Of a stretch of DNA of 64,000 bases, positions 28,101 to 37,544 are shown in pieces. The position numbers and the translations under genes were made by a program. The stretch covers positions 10,092,277-10,156,276 of the forward strand of contig JABBOT010000010.1 in NCBI GenBank assembly GCA_016165875.1, given 5' to 3'. Positions within the stretch are counted from its first letter, which is position 1. Every line of letters begins with the position of its first letter. Source of the stretch: Acanthopleura granulata (Eukaryota > Mollusca > Polyplacophora > Chitonida > Chitonidae). Below the pieces are notes generated by a model. That model saw only the letters and a program-made list of their open reading frames with translations, was not told the origin of the DNA and did no database searches.

Positions 28101-31100
28101 TCTGTTCAGTATTATTTAACTTGGACAACATGGTTTACAACACTTGGAAAACATGGGTTACACCACTTGGACAACATGGGTTACACCACTTGGACAACAT
28201 GGGTTACACCACGTGGACAACGTGGGTTACACCATTTGGTCAAAGGGCTATTTTCAAAAACATCAGGCACCAATTTTCAGGCTTGTAACTTGAAATCAAA
28301 ATAAGTTGGCATGACCCAGTTGTAAATATTTACAGTCGCCCGAAAGTTAAAGGGACATAGTCACCCAAATGGTAGGCATTTTTGTGTTATCATAGAATGA
28401 TATGAGGATTAGTTATTTTTCTCAAGAAGTAAAAGTTACAAGCTTTTTTGGTAATCCCACCATCAGCATTGTATGTTAAATAAAGTAAATTAAGTAAGTA
28501 AATGTTTAAAAATAACAAAAAACCTGAAAAGTCATCCAGAATATTTAAATGAGAGGCTGGGAATTCAGTGAAAATGGAACATGCGCACAGAGCTCTTTAA
28601 ACTTCATACGTAAACAAACGTGGCTGTTAACACGGGTAAAAGAACCCTCTGGTTACAGGATCAGCCAAAAAGAGGCTCACCAGTTTGACAGGTCGAGTTG
28701 TAATTGGTGTCCACTTCTGGCAAAACTACTGCTTGATGGATGGATGCAAATGTTGCTGTTGTTGTGGCGGCGTTAAATGTGGGACAGACATACATTTCTG
28801 ACTCGTAGTTTAATGAAAAGATTATCAGTGTCCTTTTTGCCTGACACCTGTATGAACATTTCTCATGCAAATTACCTGTCAGAAGTGATGGGTTGTAGTC
28901 CCTCAGTTCACAGACTCTTCATGGAAATCCTGCGAGCCTTTAATTTTTTTTTTTTTTTTTTTTTTGAGATGTTGCTGGTAATTAGAGTGAGTATTTCGTA
29001 GTGGGAAAGACTAGAAATTAGGGCCTGTTGACATACCAGCCGTGTTGTAAGATTATTGTAACATACATAGTAAGATGTGGCTAATGTGAGAGGACCAGGT
29101 CAGTCCCTTTCAATGGACACCTAGTGACATAAACCCTGGTAGCAGAGCTTCAAAGCTTCCAAGCCCTTCTCTGATTACACTGAATTTGTAACTTTGTTGT
29201 GGCTATAAGAAGCTCTACATCAAGTTCCCATGGCCAGAAACTGCCTCCACCACATGCATTTCTTCTTCTCTCTGTCACTATACTGTACAAACTAGATGAA
29301 GGATCAGTGTTCATATTCAGTGCACATTTCATTCAGGTTTAAAAGGATTCACTGGCACCAAGAAATACAGATGCATATTATGGTCAGCCTGTATCGTGTC
29401 ATTGACATGATATTTCAATCTGATGGACATAAGCATGGATTTACAAACTTTGTCAAGCCGTATGTATGCACACTTACTGAAGGCCTGGGTCATTTAGTGA
29501 ATAATTAGGCTAAATCTTTATGAAAAAAGATATGGTTCACACATTTCAATTTTGTAAATATATTTATAAATTACAAAAATTGTCTTTTTGTGTAAACTTA
29601 TATTTTTTACCCAATCATAAACGGAATTCAAAAATAAGAAGAAACTTTCATTGATCTGTACCGCAAGATTTTGCTACGGTTTGCTTTGTAATTTGGGTTT
29701 GAAAATTAGAAATACATTTATTATTGATATCAGGCGCTATTACTTCACAGACTGAGGCATTCTTCTGAAGTCAATAGTTTACCGAAACCCAAATTTGGTT
29801 TAATACTGCAGTTTATAGGCATATAGAAGTGTACATAGCTTACAGTGGCACAAAAAGTGAAACTTTTCACAACCTGGCAGAGAGTCTCTCCCGTCTAGGC
29901 CAGCTAGTGAGGCTCAATGAGGCATGACGAAAGTATGGACTGTCAGTAAATGACTACTGGTCATTTCCTATACTCCCCACTGAAAGTTTATGATTTAAGA
30001 CAACAGTTGCCTAAAAAGTGTCCCATATTAGGGAGAAACTACAGTGTTTACTTGTTAAACTGCTAGTTAGTATTTTTTGACATGGTTTTCCAAGGGGGCT
30101 AGCACGCTAGTGCAGCATAACAACCCAGGTGCCTCTCACCAATGTGATCACTGAATTCAAGTCCAGGTAGCTTTGACACCCTCTACAGTCATACATGGGA
30201 AGATCAGCCAGCAACCTGCGGTCATGGGGTTTTACTCGGGCTCCGGCCAGTTTCCTCCCACCATAATGTTGGCAACTGTTGTTTAGGTGAAATATTCTTG
30301 AGTACGGCATAAAACACTAATCATATCCAAATCAACTTCCATGCTAGAGTTGAGATACTGCTGACATGGCATTAAACCATGATCATTCAATCATTGGGTC
30401 ATTCAGATTTGGCCTACGATAACTATTGTAACTTCAAAAAGTTAAACTGGCTTTACAATTCCTTTGGGCTAACAGCTAAACTTATTTTCACAATCGATTG
30501 TAAATTTAGTTGTAGCGTTTACAATCAGTTGTAGCTACAATCCCTTTGTCCAAATGGACCAAACATTCATCTCGGAAAGCTATTCTCATGTACCAGAGAA
30601 AAGGAGAGAAATAAGAAAAAATTCTAAAAATTGTAGAAAGAAAATAAAGAAAACAATTTTTGTCCATGATATTGCCCATTATTTAGCAAGTATTAATCTG
30701 TCAGATTTCATTAAGAGGATTTCTTTCCACATTATGTGGTGTCCACAAAATTTTCCCTGCAGGACTCATTTACAATCTGTTACATGTATGAGATGTATTT
30801 TGTTCCGTGTTCAGGAGTACTGACTTGAGGAATGGCCCTTTGTAAGTTACCAAAAGATGTTGGTTTATTTTTTGTTCTGTTCTCTTTTTTTCTGAGCAAT
30901 TACAGTTTCTTTCTCAATTCATTGTTAACTTCCATTTGAATACTTGTGACTTACTTCAAGGTTTATCATTCAACAGTTTATCAGCTTCAGCAGAAAATGT
31001 ATTGAAAACTTATTTCAGGATATAAAACAGATTAAAATCATTTGTGAAGTCATATTTCTCAGCTTTCCTGAAGCTCTGACACACAATTAATTTTTTTCTT

Positions 31101-34100
31101 GAATGACCCGAAGAACATAAAATATTATCCTGAGTGAGTTTGTAGTGTTGTTGCTCTTCAGGAATGGCCTTAACTCATTCAGATCACCTAAGCATGCTCA
31201 AGTGAAAAGGTTGACCTTTCTTTAAATCCTTTGACTAGACAGCAGAATTTGGCAGTATTTCAGAGCCTGAGACGGTCATGATTTTTCCCATGTAATGGTG
31301 AGGATTGTGTTTTAATGAGGTACTTTGTGTGGTTCCGATTGTGTTTTAGTGAGGTACTTTGTGTGGTTGCAGACACTACCTGGACATGAACATCGATCTA
31401 CCCGAGGATAAAGTTCAAAGAGCCGTAGAGAATGTTATCAAGCACGTGAACAACACCAGCCGGGAGCTCAGGAGACTCTTCCTGGTCGAGGATCTGGTAG
31501 ATTCCATCAAGGTGAGTCATTAGATCCTCGTGTGAACAACACCAGCCGGGAGCTCAGGAGACTCTTCCTGGTCGAGGATCTGGTAGATTCCATCCTGGTG
31601 AGTCATTAGATCCTCGTGTGAACAACACCAGCAGGGAGCTCAGGAGACTCTTCCTGGTCGAGGATCTGGTAGATTCCATCCTGGTGAGTCATTAGATCCT
31701 CGTGTGAACAACACCAGCGGGGAGCTCAGGAGACTCTTCCTTGTCGAGGATCTGGTAGATTCCATCAAGGTGAGTCATTAGATGCTCGCGTCAACAACAC
31801 CAGCCGGGAGCTCAGAAGACTCTTCCTGGTCGAGGATCTGGTAGATTCCATCAAGGTGAGTCATTAGATCCTCGCGTGAACAACACCAGCCGGGAGCTCA
31901 GGAGACCCTTCCTTGTCGAGGATCTGGTAGATTCCATCCTGGTGAGTCATTAGAATCTCGCATAAACAACACCAGCCGGGAGCTCAGGAGACTCTTTCTG
32001 GTCGAGGATCTGATAGATTCCATCAAGGTGAGTCATTAGATCCCCACGTGAACAACACCAGCTGGGAGCTCAGGAGACTCTTCCTTGTCGAGGATCTGGT
32101 AGATTCCATCAAGGTGAGTCATTAGATCCTCGCGTGAACAACACCAGCCGGGAGCTCAGGAGACCCTTCCTTGTCGAGGATCTGATAGATTCCATCAAGG
32201 TGAGTCATTAGATCCTCGCGTGAACAACACCAGCTGGGAGCTCAGGAGACTCTTCCTTGTCGAGGATCTGATAGATTCCATCAAGGTGAGTCATTACATC
32301 CTTGTATGAACAACACCCGCCAGGAGGTTACGCAGATGGGTTGCTCTGGTCCTTTTTACCCCTCGGACAATTTTCGCCATGGGTTATTGTCATAACGGGT
32401 GACGTCAGTCTGTCTGTCTGTCCATATCCTCGTAAACACTCTGTCTCTAGAATGTGTTTTTCCGGTATTCACCAATCTTACACCACAGTTACACTTTGGT
32501 ATGAGAAACAACGTCATTGATTGACATCTATATACATACATAAGATTTTATTTCAGGTACATGCTCCACATACAACATAATATGCAATAGAAAAGAAAGT
32601 GAGGTGGGGGGAGGAAAGAGATCAGGAAGAGTTGCTGAGTCCCTTCCATACTACAATTAATGTAACAGTTCATTCCATTTGGAATGCAAAGATGATATGA
32701 AAATAACATCATTATTTAACTTAATTAACATTGTTAATGGCGAACATAGCACTAGCACTGCAGCTGTACCTGTATTGAAGTAACCATCGGTAAGTGTTGT
32801 TAAACGTTTGTCGTAACTTACCAAAAATAGTTTTGCAGTACACTGACCATAGGTAGCAGCAGTAGACATTACAACAGTATGCCTTAAAAAGATACTCTCT
32901 GACATAGGTGGAACACATAGAAAAGTTACACAAAAGCATATTTGCATGAATACACAATTTTCATTTTCCGGGAATCAATCAATCGTTGGTAAACTCACTA
33001 GTGAGAATATGACCTTAGTATAGATAGGAGTGTGCATAATTTAAAATAAAGTCACATATTTTAACGCAGGGTGGTTTACAAACATAACGTGGTGGGGTGA
33101 CAACCAAACATTGAGTCTTTTTGGTATTGTAAATTATATCCTGTTGCTGTGCGTAAGACGCACATCGATAGAGGTGTAGGCGTATTTGCAGAGAACTAGG
33201 CAAAGACACTCTTGACACAAGTCGTTAGCAAATAGCAAGTGATTGACAAAACGGCCAGTAATATTCCAACCAACCACGTCGCCAGAGATTTACATCAGGG
33301 TCATGCATATACAGAGCAAATAAATAAGGGGATAAAATATCTCCTTGATGAACACCATTACATACAGAAGAAAATGATAACACAGACGATCCCCATCTAA
33401 CAGCAAATGTCTGCACAGAATACCGAGCATACAATAATTTCACAATATGAACAGAAACGATGGATTCGTGCAGCTTTTTCAAAAGGGTTCATGGGTTGTC
33501 TCTGTCAAATGCTTTACTGGCATCTAAAAAGCATATATATACAGAAATACCATGGGACCGAGAAAAATTAACAACTTCCTTCAAAACGTGAACACACTGA
33601 TCAGTGGAATTGCCACTTTTAAAACCAAACTGACAGTTGAAGCTATATAGATGGAGTTCACATAATTGGAGGATGTAACATTATATTACCTTAGAGATAA
33701 CAGAGGCAACAGCCATTGAGCAGCAGTTAGTTGACGAGGTAATGTCCCCAGATTTGTTGTTTACAATCGCCGATATACCTACACGCGTGAGATCAGGTGA
33801 CAAAGTACCAGGCTGCATCATTGCATTGAGGCACATATACACAAATGAATACATACATATATAACATCTGGGGCATACTTCAAATGTTTGGCACATAGAC
33901 CATCAAAGCCTTGGGATTTGTGAGGTTTAAGATCAGACACACTGTCACGCAGTACATCTGGAGTTGAAAGTTTCGTACTTTTTTAGTGACCCTGACCTTT
34001 TTCTTCAAAGCCATTGGGATCATTTAAGTTAAATTTTCTAAAAGCCTTGTAAATGCTCTGTCTCTGGAACAGTTTATCCCAAGTTCACCAAACTTATACC

Positions 34101-36525
34101 CCACCTACACAGTTCTATGAGTGGCTGGTTTTACACATAATATCTCTTGGAATTTGTATCTGTTGGTTACATTGTACATGTGCTTAAGGCCGAGGGGTTT
34201 TAAGTGCATTGCATAGTATTTTGTTCACTTGTCATCAGTGACTGATGGTATTAACGTAAGCCATTTTCTGTCCGTCTCGGTATCATGACCATAGGTTTAG
34301 AACTGGTTCATTTAGAACCTGAAGGGTTGGGGTGTGTACCTTGAGGTCCTCACATACTGTTTCTGCAGTGTTGTTGTTGTTATTTCCATTAAAATTCAAG
34401 GTGTCCAAGACCTAACATTTTCATAAGCTGAACTTGTCAGTATTTAAAATCTGGTAAAAACTTCAAAATCGTACATCATGTGATACTATGACTTTTGACT
34501 TCTGAAGAGTAAATCTTGGTATGGTAAAGAGTTGACTTGCATTATTGACATGTTTGTGTGTTGCAGTTTGGCTTGTTCCTATGGGTGTTGACTTACATTG
34601 GAGCCTGGTTTAATGGAATGACCATCATCATCCTAGGTAAGCTGTGCTCATTATGCTAACCCATTACACACGTTGGCATTGGGAACACTCTGCTCTGAGA
34701 CAAAGCTATGCCGGCATTGATACAAATCAGAATTTTACAAATCAAAATACAGAAATTGATGAGTGTTTTGGGAGGAGAAGAATGGTGGGGGTGAGGTGTG
34801 TCAGGTGGAGGAGTTAAGTATGAATAAATACTAAATCTTGAAACAAATCCTTCAACTGCAAAATCAACAGTGAGTTAGCTCTCTTGAACATACGTTGCTG
34901 CCAACAAATCCCCACTTGTTGAACATTCTCTCCACGTCAGGTTCCTGATGAATTGTCCAGATGCCCAAGCAAATAATTATTTTACCCTCAGAACAAGGTG
35001 ACGTGAAACATTCCGTTTCAAATACAATGATAGCGTTAATAGAGACAGCTGTGATTGCCTTTTAAAATACTGGGTTTCATCATTGATGCCATTTTTGATC
35101 ATTTATATTACAGAAAATATGCCCCAGAAGTGAAACCATTTTAAAAAATGCAAGGGGTTGTTATTTTCTTTATTTCCCATATAACCATAATCTTGAATTT
35201 CATTAATCCTTTAAACAAGTCTCATGAGTTCCCTGCCCATAGCACTACACATGACGTTCAATTTGAGGGTCTTTCTGCTGAACTCTATCTTGAACAATGC
35301 AGAGAATTACAACCAATTGAAAATGTTTTTGTACTGTTTCTGTGTTGAAAAGCTACAGTGAACAGGCGTTACAGAGCTTGCCTTTACAACTGATACATAA
35401 CTGTTCACAATATATTGTAATGGATATTTTTGTTTTGCAGGAGTTGTCACCATTTTCACATTACCCAAGTTCTACGAAACATACAAGGTAAGTATTAATG
35501 TACTCAAGCTACTTTTCTTGTCGAGAGGTAGTCCTGTATTGCTGAAGTTGTTTAGTGGAAATGAAATGGAAGACTGAGGGTCACAGAATCTTGAAGCAGC
35601 TTGTACTGAAGGCTTTTAAACGCAGTTCTCTACTAGGTTAGTAAGGACATCGTACAGTTGACAAACATTTAAGGATACTAGGACCCCTTAATAGCAAAAT
35701 TTCAGATTTTGTGTTGTGTTGTCCAAAAAAGTTCACAGCAGGTAACCCCCTTCAGTGAGCTAATCTCCCCATTCAGGGGTAACTAAGAAAACAGAAGTGC
35801 CTTGGTTCACAAAGTGCTATATTTTTTGTTTAATTTTTGATACTTACAATTCAAAACTTGGTTTTCATCTTCAAGTGAGAGGAGAGATAGGAGAATGGAG
35901 AATAATAATGTGGCATAAAAGAGGTACGGTCTAACTTCACCCCTCAGCGAAGTCATTTCTCCCCGTTTCATTTCAGACTCAGATTGACAACTACCTGCAT
36001 CTGGCGAAGACAAACATTAACAAAGTTGTTACTCAGTAAGTTGGTCTACTCTGTCTTTTTTTAATATGATATAATTGTGCATTTCTTAATACATACCTTC
36101 TCTGCCAATTTTAATGGGAATCCATCCCGTAATGCGATACTTTTCCTTTTCACAAGTTTGTGGCCGAATGTACAGCTTTTCCTTACTGACCAGTTTTTGT
36201 GGTTTAGGTAAGCTGAAACTAGTACAGAAGGAAATTGTTGGTTGGTGAGAAAAACATCTTGCTATAAAAATGTTTTAGTTAGTAGGATTCATTGGTATTT
36301 ATTTGCATTTTGAGTACATGTAATCAGTTGAAAATATGAAACCATTAGTTCATGTACAACAGGAGAGTAGCATTTGTCCTACCGAGAACAAGTTACCGTA
36401 AGCTGTATATGAACAAGTTACCGTACTCGGTGAGCTGTGTATGTACTAACTGATCAATTCTGTTTGATTTCAGAATTAAATCAAAGATCCCTTTCCCTAA
36501 GAAGAAGGATGTAAAGAAAGAGTAG
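806..36525 (+). CDS. RTN: Reticulon, long-N-terminus isoform (8 exons)
   Basis: Joined exons: 806-835 (ATG at 814), 15080-15232, 27553-27760, 31373-31511, 34567-34636, 35441-35487, 35977-36035, 36474-36525. The frame closes at 249 residues. The first 58 residues are acidic and Ser/Glu-rich, followed by the reticulon homology domain: [13 protein letters not shown], a first long hydrophobic hairpin (about residues 72-105), a loop with [19 protein letters not shown], a second hydrophobic hairpin (about 175-210) and a basic tail ending KKKDVKKE. Family knowledge: reticulons insert these hairpins into the cytosolic leaflet of the endoplasmic reticulum, curve it into tubules and bind partners through variable N-termini. 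The 2-1 hairpin layout and domain length are normal for the family. The exon at 806 has an acceptor, so the true N-terminus could lie further upstream, outside the window. Which vertebrate paralogue it matches best cannot be decided here. Confidence 0.9.
1236..1380 (+). repeat. SINE (family 1) copy, 3' half
   Basis: Shares GGAAGGTCTGCCAGCAACCT, CCACCATAATGCTGG and GAAATATTCTTGAGTACGGC with the other copies, then AAAACACCAATCAAATTAAT. The tRNA-like head is missing. Confidence 0.75.
2855..3318. mobile_element. Non-autonomous DNA element with terminal inverted repeats, copy 1
   Basis: It starts GTGAAAGACAGCTCGTGAC and ends ATGCGCTGTCTTTCAC, which are inverted repeats of about 16 bp. TTA stands on both outer sides (2851-2853, 3319-3321), a possible target duplication. 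The interior matches the 39.6-kb copy (TGAACAACACTGC, CATTGTGTT, GATCATTTCATGTTATA). No coding capacity. Confidence 0.7.
4693..4716. repeat. AT dinucleotide microsatellite
   Basis: About 12 TA repeats, uninterrupted. Confidence 0.95.
6214..6446 (+). repeat. SINE (family 1) copy, near full length
   Basis: The head GAGTTAGCACGCTAGTACAG and B-box-like GATCAAATCCAG suggest a tRNA-derived promoter. The body TTTCCTCCCACCATAA and tail ACCAATCAATGAATTAATAAA follow. Diverged in the CTTGAGTACGG part. Confidence 0.75.
7130..7440. repeat. Degenerate ~24-bp minisatellite
   Basis: The recurring unit resembles GCAATATTATGAGCAACACT, about a dozen copies, strongly varied. Because the unit lacks stops in some frames, it produces artificial open frames on both strands (up to 112 codons). 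Confidence 0.8.
9989..10077 (+). repeat. SINE (family 1) fragment
   Basis: GGTTTCTTCCTCCCATGAAAC, AATTCTTGAGTGTGGC and an AAGTAAATAATAAATG tail resemble the family's 3' half; heavily diverged. Confidence 0.55.
13068..13099. repeat. AT dinucleotide microsatellite
   Basis: About 15 TA repeats, uninterrupted. Confidence 0.95.
15080..15232 (+). CDS. RTN: Reticulon acidic N-terminal exon (51 codons)
   Basis: The exon is preceded by TACTAAC (a strong branch-point match, about 15053) and CATCAG, and ends before GTAAGTCC. In phase 1 it encodes [19 protein letters not shown] then a Ser/Glu-rich stretch and a Cys cluster (CCSLCPTM). Phase 1-1, 153 nt. Its composition resembles the disordered acidic N-termini of reticulons. 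It joins 27553 in frame as TM-LLDLVYW. A competing reading in another frame is basic and lacks this character. Confidence 0.7.
15332..15459. repeat. 32-bp minisatellite, four copies
   Basis: Copies start at 15332, 15364, 15396 and 15428, each with TTTGATATGCTG-like and CATGCTACTGAGGT parts. It begins 100 bp after the acidic reticulon exon. Confidence 0.85.
20010..20640. repeat. Degenerate ~130-bp tandem repeats (about five)
   Basis: Successive blocks share the order TTTCAA(C/T)(A/G)AAACTT, then AAGTGTA(A/G)A, then a CAAGATAC/ATACAT segment. Identity between units is low. Similar diffuse repeats are, from memory, common in mollusc genomes. Confidence 0.55.
22059..22170 (+). CDS. RTN: Reticulon alternative first coding exon
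   Basis: ATG at 22059 follows a pyrimidine-rich stretch and GCAGCAG. The 112-nt coding part ends with donor CCAG|GTGGGTTC. It encodes a short acidic N-terminus ([19 protein letters not shown]) then [16 protein letters not shown]. Phase 1 at the donor fits the 27553 acceptor exactly. The 5' end of the transcript was not located. Confidence 0.75.
22059..36525 (+). CDS. RTN: Reticulon, short isoform from an internal first exon (7 exons)
   Basis: The first coding exon 22059-22170 begins ATG TCG TAC GAG and encodes 37 residues ([17 protein letters not shown] and on), ending CCAG|GTGGGT in phase 1. It joins the phase-1 acceptor at 27553 to give VLDLVYWRD, then the shared exons to the stop at 36523-36525, for 228 residues. 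Because phases match and this exon starts with its own ATG, it is best read as an alternative promoter product. Family knowledge: short reticulon isoforms with a brief N-terminus from internal promoters are common (RTN4-C-like). No TATA box is evident upstream. Transcript data would settle promoter use. Confidence 0.8.
22318..24376 (+). mobile_element. Pogo/Tigger-like DNA transposon relic with terminal inverted repeats
   Basis: The left end reads AAAGTACCTACTATTCGCTGG then TTTTTGCGG. The reverse complement of the right end reads GAAGTACTTAATTTTC, GGAACTAATTTTCG and CGCGG. Each end also has an internal palindrome (GAATTAATTTTCGCGGT near 24298). The termini are degraded, so exact ends and the expected TA duplication are unclear. 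It lies in a reticulon intron on the same strand. Confidence 0.75.
22791..24080 (+). pseudogene. Broken pogo-type (DDE_1) transposase
   Basis: The open part, 22791-23417 (208 codons), has a helix-turn-helix-like start ([32 protein letters not shown]) and a CENP-B-like second half ([16 protein letters not shown]). An in-frame TGA at 23415 precedes [16 protein letters not shown]. Later blocks lie in different frames: [18 protein letters not shown] (23600s), FDFFKAHQE (23740s), [20 protein letters not shown] (23820s) and [18 protein letters not shown] (23980s). All three catalytic aspartates (NCDQTG, FDFF, PLDLS) remain, but there is at least one stop, several frameshifts and a loss after the first aspartate, so it cannot be active. 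Known role of the family: cut-and-paste transposition. Confidence 0.85.
27553..27760 (+). CDS. RTN: Reticulon homology domain exon 1: first membrane hairpin
   Basis: Acceptor CCCCTTGATAG; donor TTTAA|GTAAGC. Encodes [17 protein letters not shown], then about 33 mostly hydrophobic residues, then [20 protein letters not shown]. This is the hallmark start of the reticulon domain (D-L-x-Y-W-R-D) and its first long hairpin. It enters in phase 1 and leaves in phase 2. Confidence 0.95.
28119..28233. repeat. 23-bp minisatellite, five copies
   Basis: Copies start at 28119, 28142, 28165, 28188 and 28211, each close to ACTTGGACAACATGGGTTAC plus ACC. Confidence 0.92.
30094..30325 (+). repeat. SINE (family 1) copy, near full length
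   Basis: Same head as the 6.2-kb copy (GCTAGCACGCTAGTGCAGC), B-box-like AATTCAAGTCC, body TTTCCTCCCACCATAATG and GAAATATTCTTGAGTACGGC, with an eroded tail. Confidence 0.75.
31373..31511 (+). CDS. RTN: Reticulon homology domain exon 2: inter-hairpin loop
   Basis: Acceptor GTGGTTGCAG, donor ATCAAG|GTGAGT. Encodes [20 protein letters not shown] then the conserved loop [19 protein letters not shown]. The last 66 nt and the donor are the parent sequence of the 86-bp tandem array that follows. The first donor (31512) must be used to keep the domain intact, because reading on gives GTG AGT CAT TAG. Confidence 0.95.
31446..32325 (+). repeat. 86-bp tandem array of a reticulon exon end plus splice donor (10 full copies and a stub)
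   Basis: Copies start at 31446 and every 86 bp up to 32306, without a single change of period. Each unit is the last 66 nt of the 31373-31511 exon followed by GTGAGTCATTAGATCCTCGT. The first copy is the real exon end; nine more full copies lie in the intron and an eleventh breaks off after about 20 nt. All ten donors keep GTGAGT (31512, 31598, 31684 and so on to 32286). The base triplet before the donor is AAG in seven copies and CTG in three. The copies differ by point changes, so this is a diverging array, not an obvious assembly stutter. Confidence 0.95.
32340..32530 (+). repeat. Dispersed repeat fragment left of the LINE
   Basis: CTCGTAAACACTCTGTCTCTAG, TTCACCAATCTTACACC and the preceding CTGTCTGTCTGTCC recur on the other side of the LINE (about 34045-34110). 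It may be one older repeat split by the LINE, or two neighbouring units. Confidence 0.55.
32545..33965 (-). mobile_element. LINE (non-LTR retrotransposon) fragment with dead reverse transcriptase
   Basis: Reading from right to left, frames shift but the blocks stay in reverse-transcriptase order: [66 protein letters not shown], then [14 protein letters not shown] and [11 protein letters not shown], and a C-terminal block ([20 protein letters not shown]). Stops and frameshifts are frequent. The catalytic FADD motif reads FAND. A 3' end with AATAAAATC lies near 32550. Exact clade (CR1/Jockey-like) is a guess. Confidence 0.8.
34040..34120 (+). repeat. Dispersed repeat fragment right of the LINE
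   Basis: CTTGTAAATGCTCTGTCTCTGG and GTTCACCAAACTTATACCCC match the left fragment in the same orientation. Confidence 0.55.
34567..34636 (+). CDS. RTN: Reticulon homology domain exon 3: second hairpin, first half
   Basis: Acceptor TGTTGCAG, donor CCTAG|GTAAGC. Encodes [19 protein letters not shown] and IIIL, aligning with the family's FxxLMWxxTYVGALFNGLT segment. Phase 0 in, phase 1 out. Confidence 0.93.
35441..35487 (+). CDS. RTN: Reticulon homology domain exon 4: second hairpin, end
   Basis: Acceptor TTTTGCAG, donor TACAAG|GTAAGT. The 47 nt encode [16 protein letters not shown], matching the family's FSVPVIYERHQ position at the end of hairpin two. Confidence 0.92.
35977..36035 (+). CDS. 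RTN: Reticulon homology domain exon 5
   Basis: Acceptor CATTTCAG, donor ACTCA|GTAAGT. Encodes [19 protein letters not shown] plus two bases of Gln, equivalent to QAQIDHYLGLANKNVKD in vertebrate reticulons. Confidence 0.93.
36474..36525 (+). CDS. RTN: Reticulon terminal coding exon
   Basis: Preceded by TACTAAC (about 36444) and GATTTCAG. Encodes [16 protein letters not shown] and stop TAG. This matches the basic tail (KIQAKIPG...KRKAE) typical of reticulons; it is lysine-rich but not a strict KKxx retrieval signal. Confidence 0.92.
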
Positions 36526-37538
36526 ATTGCTATTTGAAAGCAAAGTGTATGATGAATAATGTAGTGGGATGCCAGTCAGATATGCTTTAAACAAAAAGTA
36601 AAATGAGGCTGCCATAAACTTTATACTCATGGAAAGATTGCTATTGTAGTGTGCTAAAGCCAGGAGTGTTGGTGTTGTAAAACCTAGACAACATTAGCAT
36701 CACTCAGCAATACCTAGAACTGTCACATTACGACATTACATCAGTTGTGCTGCTTTCACTTTGCCAGCTGGAGAGAGAGATGGTTTCTGGTGGATTGTCT
36801 CCCTTACTTACCTGCAGCATTTGGTGGTGTAAAACGTTATGCTTTGAAGCTGGCTATAATTGTTGTTCATGCACTGCGTGGCAGTTGGAGATGTGCAGTT
36901 GTAGTTGCTTTTATACCGCTGGGCGGTGATTGAGCCAGTGCAGCCTGGTGGGTTTATGTGAGGCAGGATGGATTTTCCTCAATTTGTACACCAGACATGT
37001 GACATGTATATAACAAATCTTTGCCTGAGTATATAGTTTACCCTGACTGGTATCTCAGCAGACAGATGGAACTGTCTGAACTCTATGTCCACTTTGTATC
37101 ACTGTGTAATACTTTGTGTCAGTTTTTTTATGCCTTCACTGTGCTTCAACAAGATATAACATGGAGTATGAGTTATCTACCCTTTGAGTGCTTGCCCTTG
37201 TGTGTGGGCTTGAGGGGTTGAGATCAAGGCTGTCATACTGCCTCTGCACATAGTATATATCCTAGAGAGGACAAGAATGTACGGCTGGCTGTTCAGGGTT
37301 TGAACATAAGGCAGTGTTATGTACAGCTCAGAGATGTTGACAATTTTGTGTTGGTGATGGCGAAAATTTGATCTTGTTTTCTTTTAAGAAATGTATTTAT
37401 AACATGGAAGAAAATATGGTTTGATATAACAAGATTAACATCTTGTAGTTTGACTCCCAAACTGATCTCATGATTTGTTTTCAATATGGATTAGGGGTGC
37501 TTTTAGGAGAGACGGAACTGAACATGTAACTGCTATTG

Positions 37539-37544
37539 ATTAAA
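37539..37544 (+). terminator. Possible polyadenylation signal ATTAAA for the reticulon gene
   Basis: I saw no AATAAA between the stop at 36525 and about 39 kb. ATTAAA here is the clearest variant signal, about 1 kb past the stop. Several other A/T-rich sites could serve, so this is only a candidate. Confidence 0.25.

Larger units (their letters stand above)
27761..31372 (+). other. RTN: Reticulon intron within the homology domain (3.6 kb)
   Basis: It holds a 23-bp minisatellite, a long T run (28944-28965) and one SINE. GAGGTACTTTGTGTGGTT is duplicated immediately upstream of the 31373 exon (about 31317-31370). Confidence 0.65.

Noticed and set aside
28348..29112. Possible inverted-repeat element starting TTAAAGGGACA
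   Set aside because: The only matching end (reverse complement of GTCCCTTTCAA at about 29102) shares 8 bases; too little to call.
29690..29800. 11-bp inverted repeat AATTTGGGTTT / AAACCCAAATT
   Set aside because: Short arms in AT-rich DNA; no second copy seen.
31446..32305. CRISPR-like appearance of a regular array
   Set aside because: The unit is continuous with no unique spacers, the setting is eukaryotic, and the unit is an exon end plus donor.
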